Positions 52,014 through 60,241 of a DNA stretch of 64,000 nt are shown here, piece after piece; the stretch's first letter is position 1, and each line of letters begins with the position of its first letter. The notes under the pieces are model-generated. The model saw only the letters and a list, made by a program, of their open reading frames with translations. It did not search any database and was not told the origin of the DNA. The position numbers were made by a program, and so were the translations under genes. The stretch comes from Streptomyces antioxidans (GTDB lineage: Bacteria; Actinomycetota; Actinomycetes; Streptomycetales; Streptomycetaceae). The stretch spans positions 237,630-301,629 of the forward strand of contig NZ_LAKD02000004.1 in NCBI RefSeq assembly GCF_000968685.2, read 5' to 3'.

Positions 52014-52049
52014 GTGGCCCTCACCGCATCCCCCGTCGGTGAGGGCCAC
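52014..52049. terminator. Perfect 13-bp stem-loop between convergent genes
   Basis: GTGGCCCTCACCG (52014-52026) pairs with CGGTGAGGGCCAC (52037-52049) around a 10-nt loop. It lies 6 bp beyond the end of the minus-strand TetR gene and can serve both it and the malic enzyme/fumarase operon. The rest of the gap (51901-52013) shows no other recognisable feature. Confidence 0.75.
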
Positions 52050-52054
52050 TGACG

Positions 52055-52675
52055 TCAGGAGACATCGGCCACGAGCTCCTGGTGGACGAAATCCACCAGG
52101 AGCTCGCGCATGGTCCCGATGGTCATGCCGGGGACTCCGGTCAGCACCTGGATGGCCGCGCCGTCGGTGAGGGCGGTCAGGCGCAGCGCGACGATGTGCG
52201 GATCGGCGGCGGCGCGGAAGACACCCTGCCGCTGGCCGCGCTGGACGATGCGGCGGACGGTTTCCTGCCAGCGTGCGTAGTACTCGTTGTGGGCCGGGCG
52301 GAATTCGGGGCGGATGGTGGCCTCGGCCCAGTACTGGAGCCAGATGGCCCACTCGTCCCGGACCTGGCCGACCCGTGGCAGCTGCATGTCGATCAGCTTC
52401 AGCAGCCGCTCATGGGCGTTGTGGACGGCGCGCAGTTGGCTGGACTGGCGGGCGAACGCCCGGTCGACGCAGTATTTGAGGGCCTCCGCCAGGACGTCGT
52501 TCTTGCCCGGGAAGTAGTAGTGCACCGTGCCGGTGCTGGTGCCACAGACCTTGGCGATGTCGGCGATGCGCACGGCGTGGAAGCCGCGCTCGGCGATCAG
52601 CTGCCAGGTGGCGTCGAGGATCCTCGCCCTGCGGTCCTCATCGCTCCTGGGCTCCGCCTTCGCCCCTGTGGTCAC
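52055..52675 (-). CDS. TetR-family regulator, BetI-like C terminus
   Basis: A 206-residue regulator from a GTG at 52675. The helix-turn-helix includes AVRIADIAKVCGTSTGTVHY and YFPGKNDVLAEALKY. The C-terminal domain (WAEATIRPEFRPAHNEYYARW followed by VALRLTALTDG) is of the BetI/TetR_C_6 type. It is divergent from the SDR/acyl-CoA operon, with two palindromes between, and probably responds to an acyl-CoA or related metabolite of that pathway. Confidence 0.9.
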   Translation of the reverse strand: MTTGAKAEPRSDEDRRARILDATWQLIAERGFHAVRIADIAKVCGTSTGTVHYYFPGKNDVLAEALKYCVDRAFARQSSQLRAVHNAHERLLKLIDMQLPRVGQVRDEWAIWLQYWAEATIRPEFRPAHNEYYARWQETVRRIVQRGQRQGVFRAAADPHIVALRLTALTDGAAIQVLTGVPGMTIGTMRELLVDFVHQELVADVS

Positions 52676-52738
52676 ATCGTCTCCCGTGAATTTCGGTCCT
52701 GGCTCCCCGTCTGCGCCGGCGCTCAGGGTCGGGCCATT

Positions 52739-52861
52739 CTGACGGAAGCGTCAGTTCCTCTGCAAGTCCCCGCGATCCCGGTGATCCTGTCTCCGCCAAG
52801 GGATTTTCTGGTCTCCACCCTTGACGCCAGTCTCGCCGAGAGGGCTAACTGACGCATCAGT
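52739..52861. promoter_or_regulatory. Two TetR-type operators, one near each gene
   Basis: CTGACG-GAAG-CGTCAG (52739-52754) is a perfect palindrome near the TetR promoter. ACTGA-CGCA-TCAGT (52848-52861) is a related one nearer the SDR start, about 108 bp away centre to centre. Both share the CTGAC half-site. Two separate sites would allow independent control of each promoter. Confidence 0.65.
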
Positions 52862-52907
52862 CAAACCTTTGAGGCCGCTACTTCGGCACATAGCTCGAGG
52901 AGGCTCT

Positions 52908-53771
52908 GTGCGCACTGACCACCCCGTGCCGCCGGTCAGCGGACTGCGGCCGGATGTCCACACCGGCAAGGTCGCGCTGGTGACCGGCGGGGGCACCGGC
53001 ATCGGCCGGGCCACCGCCCTGGACCTGGCCGCCGGCGGGGCGCGCGTCGTGATCTGCGGGCGCCGCCCGGAGCCACTGGCGGAGGCCGCCGAGGAGATCG
53101 GCGCCCTCGGCGGCTCCTGTGTCGCGGTGTCCGCGGACATCCGCGAGGAGAGCCAGATCACCACGGTCGTCGAGCGCGCGATCGAGGCGTACGAACGGAT
53201 CGATGTCCTGGTCAACAACGCGGGCGGACAGTTCGCCGCGCCCGCCGAGGAGATCAGCCGGGGCGGCTGGCGGGCCGTGCACCGGCTCGCCGTCGACGCC
53301 ACCTGGGCGATGACCCGCGAGGTCGCCCGCCGGGCGATGATTCCACGGCGCTCGGGCGCGGTGTTCTTCATCGCCTTCTCCCCGCGCCGCGGCATCCCCG
53401 GTTTCGCCCACGCCGCCTCCGCGCGGGCCGCGGTGGAGAACCTGGCGGCCGGGCTCAGCCTGGAGTGGAGCCGGTACGGCATCCGTACCGTGTGCGTGGC
53501 CCCCGGCACCATCGCCACCGGCGGCCTGGACGACCACTACACACCCGAGGACCGGGCGCGCTGGGAGCGTTCGGTGCCGCTCGGCAGGCTCGGCCGCCCG
53601 GAGGACGTCTCCGGCCTCATCTCCTTCCTCGCCTCTCCCCAGGGCGCCTACATCACCGGCACCACCGTCGTCGTCGACGGCGGCGCCGACGCCTGGGGCG
53701 CCGGTCACCCCGTACCCGACGTACTCCACCACCTCACCACGCCGGACTCGTCCCCCAAGGACCACCCATGA
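52908..53771 (+). CDS. SDR, 2,4-dienoyl-CoA reductase-like, atypical active site
   Basis: A 287-residue SDR from a GTG at 52908 after GAGGAGG. The cofactor motif TGGGTGIGRA and VNNAGGQ are intact. In the active-site region the usual Tyr-x3-Lys is replaced: FFIAFSPRRGIPGFAHAASA followed by RAAVENLA, with His at the Tyr position and Arg at the Lys position. Dienoyl-CoA reductase-like SDRs also lack this Tyr, but normally keep the Lys. It is the first gene of a fatty-acyl-type operon and its stop overlaps the next start. Confidence 0.82.
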   Translation: MRTDHPVPPVSGLRPDVHTGKVALVTGGGTGIGRATALDLAAGGARVVICGRRPEPLAEAAEEIGALGGSCVAVSADIREESQITTVVERAIEAYERIDVLVNNAGGQFAAPAEEISRGGWRAVHRLAVDATWAMTREVARRAMIPRRSGAVFFIAFSPRRGIPGFAHAASARAAVENLAAGLSLEWSRYGIRTVCVAPGTIATGGLDDHYTPEDRARWERSVPLGRLGRPEDVSGLISFLASPQGAYITGTTVVVDGGADAWGAGHPVPDVLHHLTTPDSSPKDHP

Positions 53772-55843
53772 CCCTCTCCGCCACCGAGCGGCGCGTTCCC
53801 GGGCGCGACCTGGGACCGCTCTTCGCACCGAACGCGGTCGCCGTCGTCGGAGCCAGCAACGACCCGGCCAAGTGGGGCAACTGGATCAGTGCCCAGGCGC
53901 TGCGGATGCGGGGGCGCCGCCCGGTGTACCTGGTCAACCGCCGTGGTGAACCGGTGCTCGGCGAGCGCGCCTACCGCTCCATGGCCGAACTCCCCCGGTG
54001 CCCCGACCTCGCGGTGATCGCCGTCCCGGCGGCCGGGTTCGAGTCGGCCGTCGAGGACGCGCTCGCCGCCGGGGCGCGCGCCATCGTCGGCATCACCGCG
54101 GGCTTCGCCGAGCTCGGCGCGGAGGGCGAGGCGCGGCAGTCGGCACTGGCCCGGCGGGTGCGCGAGGCCGGGGCCGTGCTGCTGGGCCCGAACTGTCTGG
54201 GCGTTCTGGACAGCGGCAGCGAGCTGTATCTCTCCTCCAATCCGCTGCCGCCCGGTTCGGTGGGACTGATCTCGCAGAGCGGCAACATGGCCCTGGAGCT
54301 CAGCCGGATCCTCTCCGAGCGCGGGCTCGGCTTCTCCCGCTTCGCCTCGCTCGGCAACCAGGCCGATCTCACGGTGGCCGACCTCATCCGTGCGTACACC
54401 GTGCACCCGGAGACCACGCTGATCGCGGTGTACGGCGAGGACTTCGGCGACGGCCGGGACTTCGTGGCCGCGGCGGCCGAGGCCACCACCATGGGCAAGC
54501 CCGTGGTGCTGCTCACGGTCGGCGCCAGTGAGGCGTCCGTACGCGGCGCCAAGTCGCACACCGGGGCGCTGGTCAGCGACGGCTCGGTGATCGACGCGGC
54601 CTGCCGGGCCGCCGGGATCGACCGGGTGGCCAGCCCCCGGCAGATGGCCGGTCTGCTGGAGGCGCTGCATCTGTTCGGCGCGGCCCCCGCCCGCAGGGTG
54701 GCGGTGCTCGCCGACGGCGGCGGCCATGCCTCGGTCGCCTGTGACCTGGCCGAGCGGTACGGGCTGTCCGTGTCGGAGTTCGACCCCGGGCTGTCCCGGC
54801 GGCTGCGGGACCATCTGACGCCGTCGGCGGGGGTGGGCAACCCGGTGGACCTGGCGGGCACGGGCGAGAAGGACGTCACCTCCTTCGCCCGGGTGCTCGG
54901 CGAACTGCTCGACGCGCCGGACACCGACTCGGTGCTGATCACCGGATACTTCGGCGGCTACGGCGAGTACGGCGCGGCCCTCGCCACCGCCGAGGTCGAG
55001 ACCGCGGCCGAGATGGGCGAGCTGGTCAGCGACCGCTGCAAGCCGGTGGCCGTACACACCATGTATCCCTACAGCGAGGCCGCCGAGGAGCTGCAGCGGC
55101 GCGGTGTCCCGGTCTTCCGCGCCATCGAGGAGGCGGCCCGCAGCCTCGGGATGCTGGCCCGGCGCACCCCCGCCGACCCCGCGCTGCGGCCCTTGCCCGA
55201 TCCGGCGCCACCGGTCACGGACGACGGCTACTGGAGCGCACGCGAGCTGATCCGCGCCGCGGGTGTGCACTTCCCCGCGGCGCGGCCGGCCACGACCGTG
55301 GACGAGGCCGTGGCGGCGGCCCGTGCGATCGGCGGCCGGGTCGTGGTCAAGGCACTCGGCCTGCTGCACAAGTCCGACTCCGGCGGTGTCGCACTCGGGC
55401 TGGAGGGTGACGCGGCGGTCCGTACGGCCGTCGCCGACATGGCCGAGCGACTGTCCCCGCCGGGGTACTGCGTCGAGGCCATGGCGGATCCGCGCGACGG
55501 TGTCGAGCTGATCGTCGGCGTACGGCGCGACCCCCGCTTCGGGCCGGTCGCCATGCTCGGCCTCGGCGGGGTCACCACCGAGGTGCTGCGCGACGTGGCC
55601 TTCGCCCTCGCCCCGCTCACCCCCGGGCAGGCCCGTGAGCTGCTTGACCGGCTGCGCTCCGCCGCCCTGCTGCACGGCGTACGGGGCCGGCCCGCCGTCG
55701 ACCTCGACGCGCTCGCCCACGCCATCGCCGCCATCACCGGTATGGCGGCGGCCCACCCGGAGATCGCCGAGCTTGAGGTCAATCCGCTACTGGCCACTCC
55801 GCGCGGATGCCAGGGCCTGGACGCCCGCGTCGTCCTGGGCTGA
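53768..55843 (+). CDS. NDP-forming acyl-CoA synthetase (acetyl-CoA synthetase ADP-forming type)
   Basis: A 691-residue fused alpha-beta subunit enzyme. The N-terminal CoA-binding domain starts at AVAVVGASNDPAKWGNW. The ligase-CoA domain has GLISQSGNMALEL and the active-site His in GAKSHTGALVSD. The C-terminal ATP-grasp part follows from about residue 480 (VVVKALGLLHKSDSGGVALG). Such proteins make acyl-CoA from an acid, CoA and a nucleotide triphosphate, releasing NDP and phosphate. It links the SDR and acyl-CoA dehydrogenase into an acid-activating catabolic operon. The acid is unknown. Confidence 0.9.
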   Translation: MTLSATERRVPGRDLGPLFAPNAVAVVGASNDPAKWGNWISAQALRMRGRRPVYLVNRRGEPVLGERAYRSMAELPRCPDLAVIAVPAAGFESAVEDALAAGARAIVGITAGFAELGAEGEARQSALARRVREAGAVLLGPNCLGVLDSGSELYLSSNPLPPGSVGLISQSGNMALELSRILSERGLGFSRFASLGNQADLTVADLIRAYTVHPETTLIAVYGEDFGDGRDFVAAAAEATTMGKPVVLLTVGASEASVRGAKSHTGALVSDGSVIDAACRAAGIDRVASPRQMAGLLEALHLFGAAPARRVAVLADGGGHASVACDLAERYGLSVSEFDPGLSRRLRDHLTPSAGVGNPVDLAGTGEKDVTSFARVLGELLDAPDTDSVLITGYFGGYGEYGAALATAEVETAAEMGELVSDRCKPVAVHTMYPYSEAAEELQRRGVPVFRAIEEAARSLGMLARRTPADPALRPLPDPAPPVTDDGYWSARELIRAAGVHFPAARPATTVDEAVAAARAIGGRVVVKALGLLHKSDSGGVALGLEGDAAVRTAVADMAERLSPPGYCVEAMADPRDGVELIVGVRRDPRFGPVAMLGLGGVTTEVLRDVAFALAPLTPGQARELLDRLRSAALLHGVRGRPAVDLDALAHAIAAITGMAAAHPEIAELEVNPLLATPRGCQGLDARVVLG

Positions 55844-55893
55844 CCCCGCCGCACATCAGCACTGACCCGCACCTCATCAACAGGAGGAACACC

Positions 55894-57066
55894 GTGGAAT
55901 TCGCCCTCGGCCCCCGTCTGCTCGAACTCAAGGGACGTGCCGCCAGCCTGACCGGCAAGATCATGCAGTTCGAGGACGAGTGCGAGGCCAACAACGGTCT
56001 GCCGCCCGAGGCCCACGCCGCCATCCGCGAGCATGTGCTCGCCCATGGTCTGCAGGCCATCAACATGCCCGCCGAATGGGGTGGCGCGGGCCTGACCATC
56101 CTCGAACAGGTCGTCGTCCAGGATGAGTTGGGCAAGCTCACCAACGCCCTGTGGGACGCGGTGTGGCGCCCGGCCAACTGCCTCAGCGCCTGCACTCCCG
56201 AGCAGCGCGAGCGCTACCTCGTCCCGGACATCGAGGGCCGCCGCCGCGATGCCGTGGCCATCACCGAGGAACACGCCGGCTCCGACCCCTCCCGGATCCG
56301 CACCACGGCCAGCCGGGACGGCGACGGCTGGGTCCTGAACGGCGAGAAGTGGTTCGTGACCGTCGGCGACGCGGCGGACTTCCTCATCGTCCTCGCCCAC
56401 GTACGGCCGGACAACGAGCCGACGATGTTCCTCCTCGACAAGGACACCCCCGGCGTCTCCGTCAAGCGCACCCCCCGCTACACCCACACCTTCGTCTACG
56501 AACACCCCGAGTTCCTGTTCCAGGACGTCCGGGTCGGCCCGGACGCCGTCCTCGGCCGGATCGGCGAGGGGTACGACCTGACCCGCGACTGGTTCACCGA
56601 GGAGCGGCTGATGATCGCCGCACGCACCATCGGCGCCGCCGAACGCGCGCTGCGGCTGGCCGTCGACTGGGCGAAGGGGCGTGAACAAGGCGGGGACGTA
56701 CTGATGAACCGTCAGCTGATCCAGGGCATGGTCGCCGACTCGGTGACCGAGATCGCCACCAACCGCGCCTTCACCCACCAGGTGGCCTGGGAGTTCGACC
56801 AGGGTGGCGACCGCAAGGCCCTGCACGCCAAGGCCGCCACCGCCAAGCTCGCAGCCTCCGAGGCGTCCAACCGGATCGTCGACCGCTGTGTGCAGATCTT
56901 CGGCGGCCGCGGCTATATGCGGGACGTCCCGGTCGAGCGGCTGTGGCGCGAGCTGCGGGTGGACCGGATCTGGGAGGGCACCTCCGAGATCCAGCGACTG
57001 GTCATCGCCAACGAGGTCGGCAAGCGCGGCCTGGATGGCCTGCTGTCCTTCACCGCCGGCAGCTGA
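55894..57066 (+). CDS. Acyl-CoA dehydrogenase
   Basis: A 390-residue flavoenzyme from a GTG at 55894, 7 bp after AGGAGG. The FAD/substrate motif AVAITEEHAGSDPSRI and the C-terminal catalytic Glu in RIWEGTSEIQR are present; QIFGGRGYMRDVPVERLWRE is typical. It oxidises an acyl-CoA to the enoyl-CoA with electrons going to ETF. It follows the acyl-CoA synthetase with a 50-bp gap and is probably in the same TetR-controlled transcript. Confidence 0.92.
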   Translation: MEFALGPRLLELKGRAASLTGKIMQFEDECEANNGLPPEAHAAIREHVLAHGLQAINMPAEWGGAGLTILEQVVVQDELGKLTNALWDAVWRPANCLSACTPEQRERYLVPDIEGRRRDAVAITEEHAGSDPSRIRTTASRDGDGWVLNGEKWFVTVGDAADFLIVLAHVRPDNEPTMFLLDKDTPGVSVKRTPRYTHTFVYEHPEFLFQDVRVGPDAVLGRIGEGYDLTRDWFTEERLMIAARTIGAAERALRLAVDWAKGREQGGDVLMNRQLIQGMVADSVTEIATNRAFTHQVAWEFDQGGDRKALHAKAATAKLAASEASNRIVDRCVQIFGGRGYMRDVPVERLWRELRVDRIWEGTSEIQRLVIANEVGKRGLDGLLSFTAGS

Positions 57067-57194
57067 CCGGCACCATGCTGTCGGCCCCTTCTGGAAACAC
57101 CAGGGGCGTTCCGCCACCGAGCGATGGACCAACAGGCCGGTGTCGGTGTGTCCGCACCACCACGTCCCGAGGGGAACGACGAATCTCGACCGAC

Positions 57195-57469
57195 ATGTAC
57201 GGCGTACGGGTTCTTGCCGTGGATCCGGATCAGCTCCGCGCCAGGTCGAAGGTGTTCGTCGTCTACTACGACGTCGACTCGCGCACCCACATCCCACTGC
57301 CGGACGAGGCGACACGGCCGACTGGAGCGAGGTGGTGCACACCCACGCCGGGGACTGGATCGTGCCACGGACGATGTGGGGGCGGGGGGCTCATGTGCTC
57401 GTGGTCAAGGGCTACAGCACCGGCGACGGACCGGAGGAGCGGAGGCAGTGGGCGATCCGCGCCCCCTGA
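57195..57469 (+). pseudogene. Small unknown protein gene, frameshifted
   Basis: An ATG at 57195 opens MYGVRVLAVDPDQLRARSKV, which continues to RTHIPLPDEA. A coherent continuation, ADWSEVVHTHAGDWIVPRTM to the stop at 57469, lies in the next frame. One missing base near 57305 would join them into a protein of about 91 residues. The family is unrecognised. Base-calling error or true loss cannot be separated here. The preceding 57067-57194 shows no gene. Confidence 0.55.
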
Positions 57470-57475
57470 CCCCGG

Positions 57476-57976
57476 TCAGCGCCGCCCGGGCTCCGCGACG
57501 AGCCGTCGGCGATAGCGCAGACCGGGGTGCCCGCCGACCGTGGCGTCCGCCACGGCGGTGAATCCATTGCGGTCGAGCACGGTCATGGAGGCCACGTTGT
57601 GGAGGGCGGTGTACGCGGTGAGGGTGGAGAGGCCGTACGCCGTGGCGGCCAGGCGGCACACCTCTTTCACCGCGGCGGTCGCCATCCCGCGGCCCGCGGC
57701 GCGCTCGCCGATCCGGTAGCCGAGTTCGGCGTTCCCCTCCGCCACGTCCACGAGATTGACGCGACCGGCCAGCTCCCCCTGGTCGTCCACGACGAGATGG
57801 AAGTGGCAGACACCGGCGTCCTGCTCGGCGAGCCGGGCACGGTGCAGGGATGCGAACTCCTCGAAGTAGGCGTCCCCGCGGTCCGAGATCGTCCGGGCGA
57901 AGTACTCCCGGTTCTCGCGCTCGAAGGCCAGCAGGGCGGGCGCGTGGTCGGCCCGGAGCCGCTCCAACCTCAACAT
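57476..57976 (-). CDS. GNAT-family N-acetyltransferase (RimJ/RimL-like)
   Basis: A 166-residue GNAT protein. The acetyl-CoA site follows LGYRIGERAAGRGMATAAVK, the Q/RxxGxG/A-type loop, with the strand LTAYTALHNVASMTVLDRNG following. It is monocistronic, and its start lies near the GAPDH terminator. Likely acceptors are an amino group of a protein N terminus or small molecule. Confidence 0.9.
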   Translation of the reverse strand: MLRLERLRADHAPALLAFERENREYFARTISDRGDAYFEEFASLHRARLAEQDAGVCHFHLVVDDQGELAGRVNLVDVAEGNAELGYRIGERAAGRGMATAAVKEVCRLAATAYGLSTLTAYTALHNVASMTVLDRNGFTAVADATVGGHPGLRYRRRLVAEPGRR

Positions 57977-58054
57977 GCCCGGAAGTATAGGTAGTGAGGG
58001 CCGTCGCCCGCCCGTGCGGTGAATGCGCGGCTCGGGCGCGGGCGCCTGGTGAAA

Positions 58055-58071
58055 GGCCGGTGGGTCCGGCC
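58055..58071. terminator. Possible GAPDH terminator
   Basis: GGCCGG-TGGGT-CCGGCC forms a 6-bp stem with a 5-nt loop 26 bp beyond the GAPDH stop on the minus strand. It is short but GC-only. Confidence 0.4.
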
Positions 58072-58096
58072 CCTCACAGCCGGTCAGCAGGGGTGG

Positions 58097-59095
58097 TCAG
58101 TCGCGCGCGAGAAGTTCGAGCGTGTCGATGACGCGGTTCGAGAAGCCCCACTCGTTGTCGTACCAGGCCACCACCTTGATGTGCTTGCCGTCCACACGGG
58201 TGAGGGCGGCGTCGAAGATGGACGACGCCGGACGGCGGGTGATGTCGCTGGAGACCAGCGGTTCGTCGGAGTAGTCGAGGACGCCCTTGAGCTTGCCGTC
58301 GGCGGCGGAGCGGTAGGCCGCGAGCACCTCGTCGCGGCTGACCTCACGGGAGACCGCGGTGTTCAGCTCCACGATCGAGCCCACCGGCACCGGTACCCGG
58401 ATCGAGTCGCCCGACAGCTTGCCGTCGAGGTTCGGCAGCACCAGACCGATGGCCTTGGCGGCCCCGGTGGTGGTGGGCACGATGTTCACCCCGGCGGCGC
58501 GGGCGCGGCGCAGGTCGCGGTGGGGGCCGTCCTGGAGGTTCTGCTCCTGGGTGTAGGCGTGCACCGTGGTCATGAAGCCGTGCTCGATACCGGCCAGGTC
58601 GTCCAGTACGGCTGCCAGCGGGGCCAGCGCGTTCGTGGTGCACGAGGCGTTCGAGACGATCACGTGCCGGGCGGGGTCGTAGGCATCGGTGTTCACGCCG
58701 TAGGCGAGGGTGACATCGGCACCGGCGGAGGGGGCGCTCACCAGCACCCGCCGGGCACCGGCACGGATGTGCGCGCGGGCGGCGTCCGCCGCGGTGAAGC
58801 GGCCGGTGGACTCGAGCACGATGTCGACGCCGAGCTCGGACCACGGCAGGTCGGCGGGCTCGCGCTCGGCGAGCACCTTGACGCGGCGGCCGTCGACGAC
58901 GAGGTCGGTCCCGTCGACCTCCACGGAACGGCCGAGGGGGCCGAGCGAGCTGTCGTACTTGAGCAGATGGGCCAGGGACTCGGGAGCGGTGAGGTCGTTG
59001 ACGGCGACCACCTCGAGGTCGCTGTCGCGCTCGAGCAGGGCGCGCAGGGTGTTGCGTCCGATGCGGCCGAATCCATTGATGGCGATGCGGGTCAT
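58097..59095 (-). CDS. gap: Glyceraldehyde-3-phosphate dehydrogenase
   Basis: A 332-residue GAPDH. The N terminus INGFGRIGRNTLRAL and AVNDLT (N33-D34, consistent with NAD specificity) are normal. The catalytic Cys is in SNASCTTNALAPL (C152) and the His in TTVHAYTQEQN (H179). The 37-residue longer open frame upstream is not supported. Streptomycetes usually carry more than one gap gene; this copy stands alone, outside a glycolytic operon, so it may be an accessory isoform. Confidence 0.93.
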   Translation of the reverse strand: MTRIAINGFGRIGRNTLRALLERDSDLEVVAVNDLTAPESLAHLLKYDSSLGPLGRSVEVDGTDLVVDGRRVKVLAEREPADLPWSELGVDIVLESTGRFTAADAARAHIRAGARRVLVSAPSAGADVTLAYGVNTDAYDPARHVIVSNASCTTNALAPLAAVLDDLAGIEHGFMTTVHAYTQEQNLQDGPHRDLRRARAAGVNIVPTTTGAAKAIGLVLPNLDGKLSGDSIRVPVPVGSIVELNTAVSREVSRDEVLAAYRSAADGKLKGVLDYSDEPLVSSDITRRPASSIFDAALTRVDGKHIKVVAWYDNEWGFSNRVIDTLELLARD

Positions 59096-59230
59096 GGGGA
59101 TTCCTTTCGTTTCCGCCCCCATCGTCGGCATCCGGATCCCCGGCCGACAGCGGCATGAACGCCACTACACGCAAGGATCTCGCCATGGCCATCGGACCCG
59201 TCACACCAACGGCGCTCGGAGGGGGTCTCC

Positions 59231-60178
59231 TCAGGCTGAGAAGGTGTGGCGGTACTCCGTCGGGGAGGTGCCGAGGATGCGGTGGAAGTGCAGCCGCAGA
59301 TTCGCGCCGGTGCCGAGCCCGACCCGGTCGGCGATCTGCTCCACGCCCAGATCGGTGCGTTCGAGCAGTTCACGCGCCAGGTCCACGCGCGCCCTGAGCA
59401 CCCACTGCATCGGCGTGTAGCCGGTGTCCTCCACGAACCGCCGGGAGAAGGTGCGCGCGGACACCCGCGCGTTGCGGGCGAGCGCTTCGAGGGTCAGCGG
59501 TTCGGCGAGGTGCGCCAGGGCCCACTCCCGTGTGCTCGCGAACAGGTCGCCGAGCGGTTCGGGCACGCTCCGGGGCACGTACTGCGCCTGTCCCCCGCTG
59601 CGGTAGGGCGCCGCCACCAGCCGTCGCGCCACATGGTTGGAGAGCCCTACGCCGTGGTCGTGCCGCACCAGGTGCAGACAGAGGTCGATTCCGGACGCCG
59701 CGCCCGCCGAGGTGAGCACCTCGCCCTCGTCCACGAAGAGCACGTTCTCGTCCACCCGCACCAGCGGATGCCGCTCGGCGAGTGCCTTCGTGTAGTGCCA
59801 GTGGGTCGTCGCCCGTTTGCCGTCGAGCAGCCCCGTGGCCGCCAGCGCGAACGCCCCGGTGGAGATGGCCGCGAGCCGGGTGCCCCGCCCGTGGGCGGCC
59901 ATGAGCGCGCTGACCACGGCCGCCGGTGGTTCGGTGGTGGCCGGCTCCCGGTAGCCGGGGATGAAGATGGTGTCGGCGTGTTCGAACGCCTCGAGGCCGT
60001 CGGCCACGTGGTACGAGAGTCCTTCGCCGCCGGTCACCGGTCCGGGCGCGGCGCCGCACACCCGCAGCTCGTAGGGCATGCTCGGCCGGTTGGAGAACAC
60101 CTGCGCGGGGATGCCGACGTCGAGTGGCTTCGCACCGTCGAGCACGAGCACGACGACATGGTGGTTCTTCCGGCTCAT
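59231..60178 (-). CDS. GlxA-type AraC regulator (DJ-1/PfpI domain plus HTH)
   Basis: A 315-residue regulator. Residues about 8-180 form a class-I glutamine-amidotransferase-like (DJ-1/PfpI) domain, whose elbow reads AAISTGAFALAATG, with Ser where many relatives have Cys. The C-terminal AraC domain has LEALARNARVSARTFSRRFV and the second helix near IADRVGLGTGANLRLHF. The target is unclear; the neighbours are gap and the large NTPase gene. Confidence 0.9.
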   Translation of the reverse strand: MSRKNHHVVVLVLDGAKPLDVGIPAQVFSNRPSMPYELRVCGAAPGPVTGGEGLSYHVADGLEAFEHADTIFIPGYREPATTEPPAAVVSALMAAHGRGTRLAAISTGAFALAATGLLDGKRATTHWHYTKALAERHPLVRVDENVLFVDEGEVLTSAGAASGIDLCLHLVRHDHGVGLSNHVARRLVAAPYRSGGQAQYVPRSVPEPLGDLFASTREWALAHLAEPLTLEALARNARVSARTFSRRFVEDTGYTPMQWVLRARVDLARELLERTDLGVEQIADRVGLGTGANLRLHFHRILGTSPTEYRHTFSA

Positions 60179-60241
60179 CGGGCTCCTTCGGCTTCCCGCG
60201 ATCGAACGGGGCCCCGCGCGCGCCCGTGACCTCGATGACGA

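Noticed and set aside
53705..55756. Long antisense frame opposite the acyl-CoA synthetase
   Set aside because: Its composition (Gly, Arg, His, Val) is that of a GC-rich shadow, while the plus strand encodes a full, motif-rich enzyme.
55228..57342. 704-codon antisense frame opposite the acyl-CoA dehydrogenase
   Set aside because: Shadow frame; no domain, and the plus strand is clearly coding.
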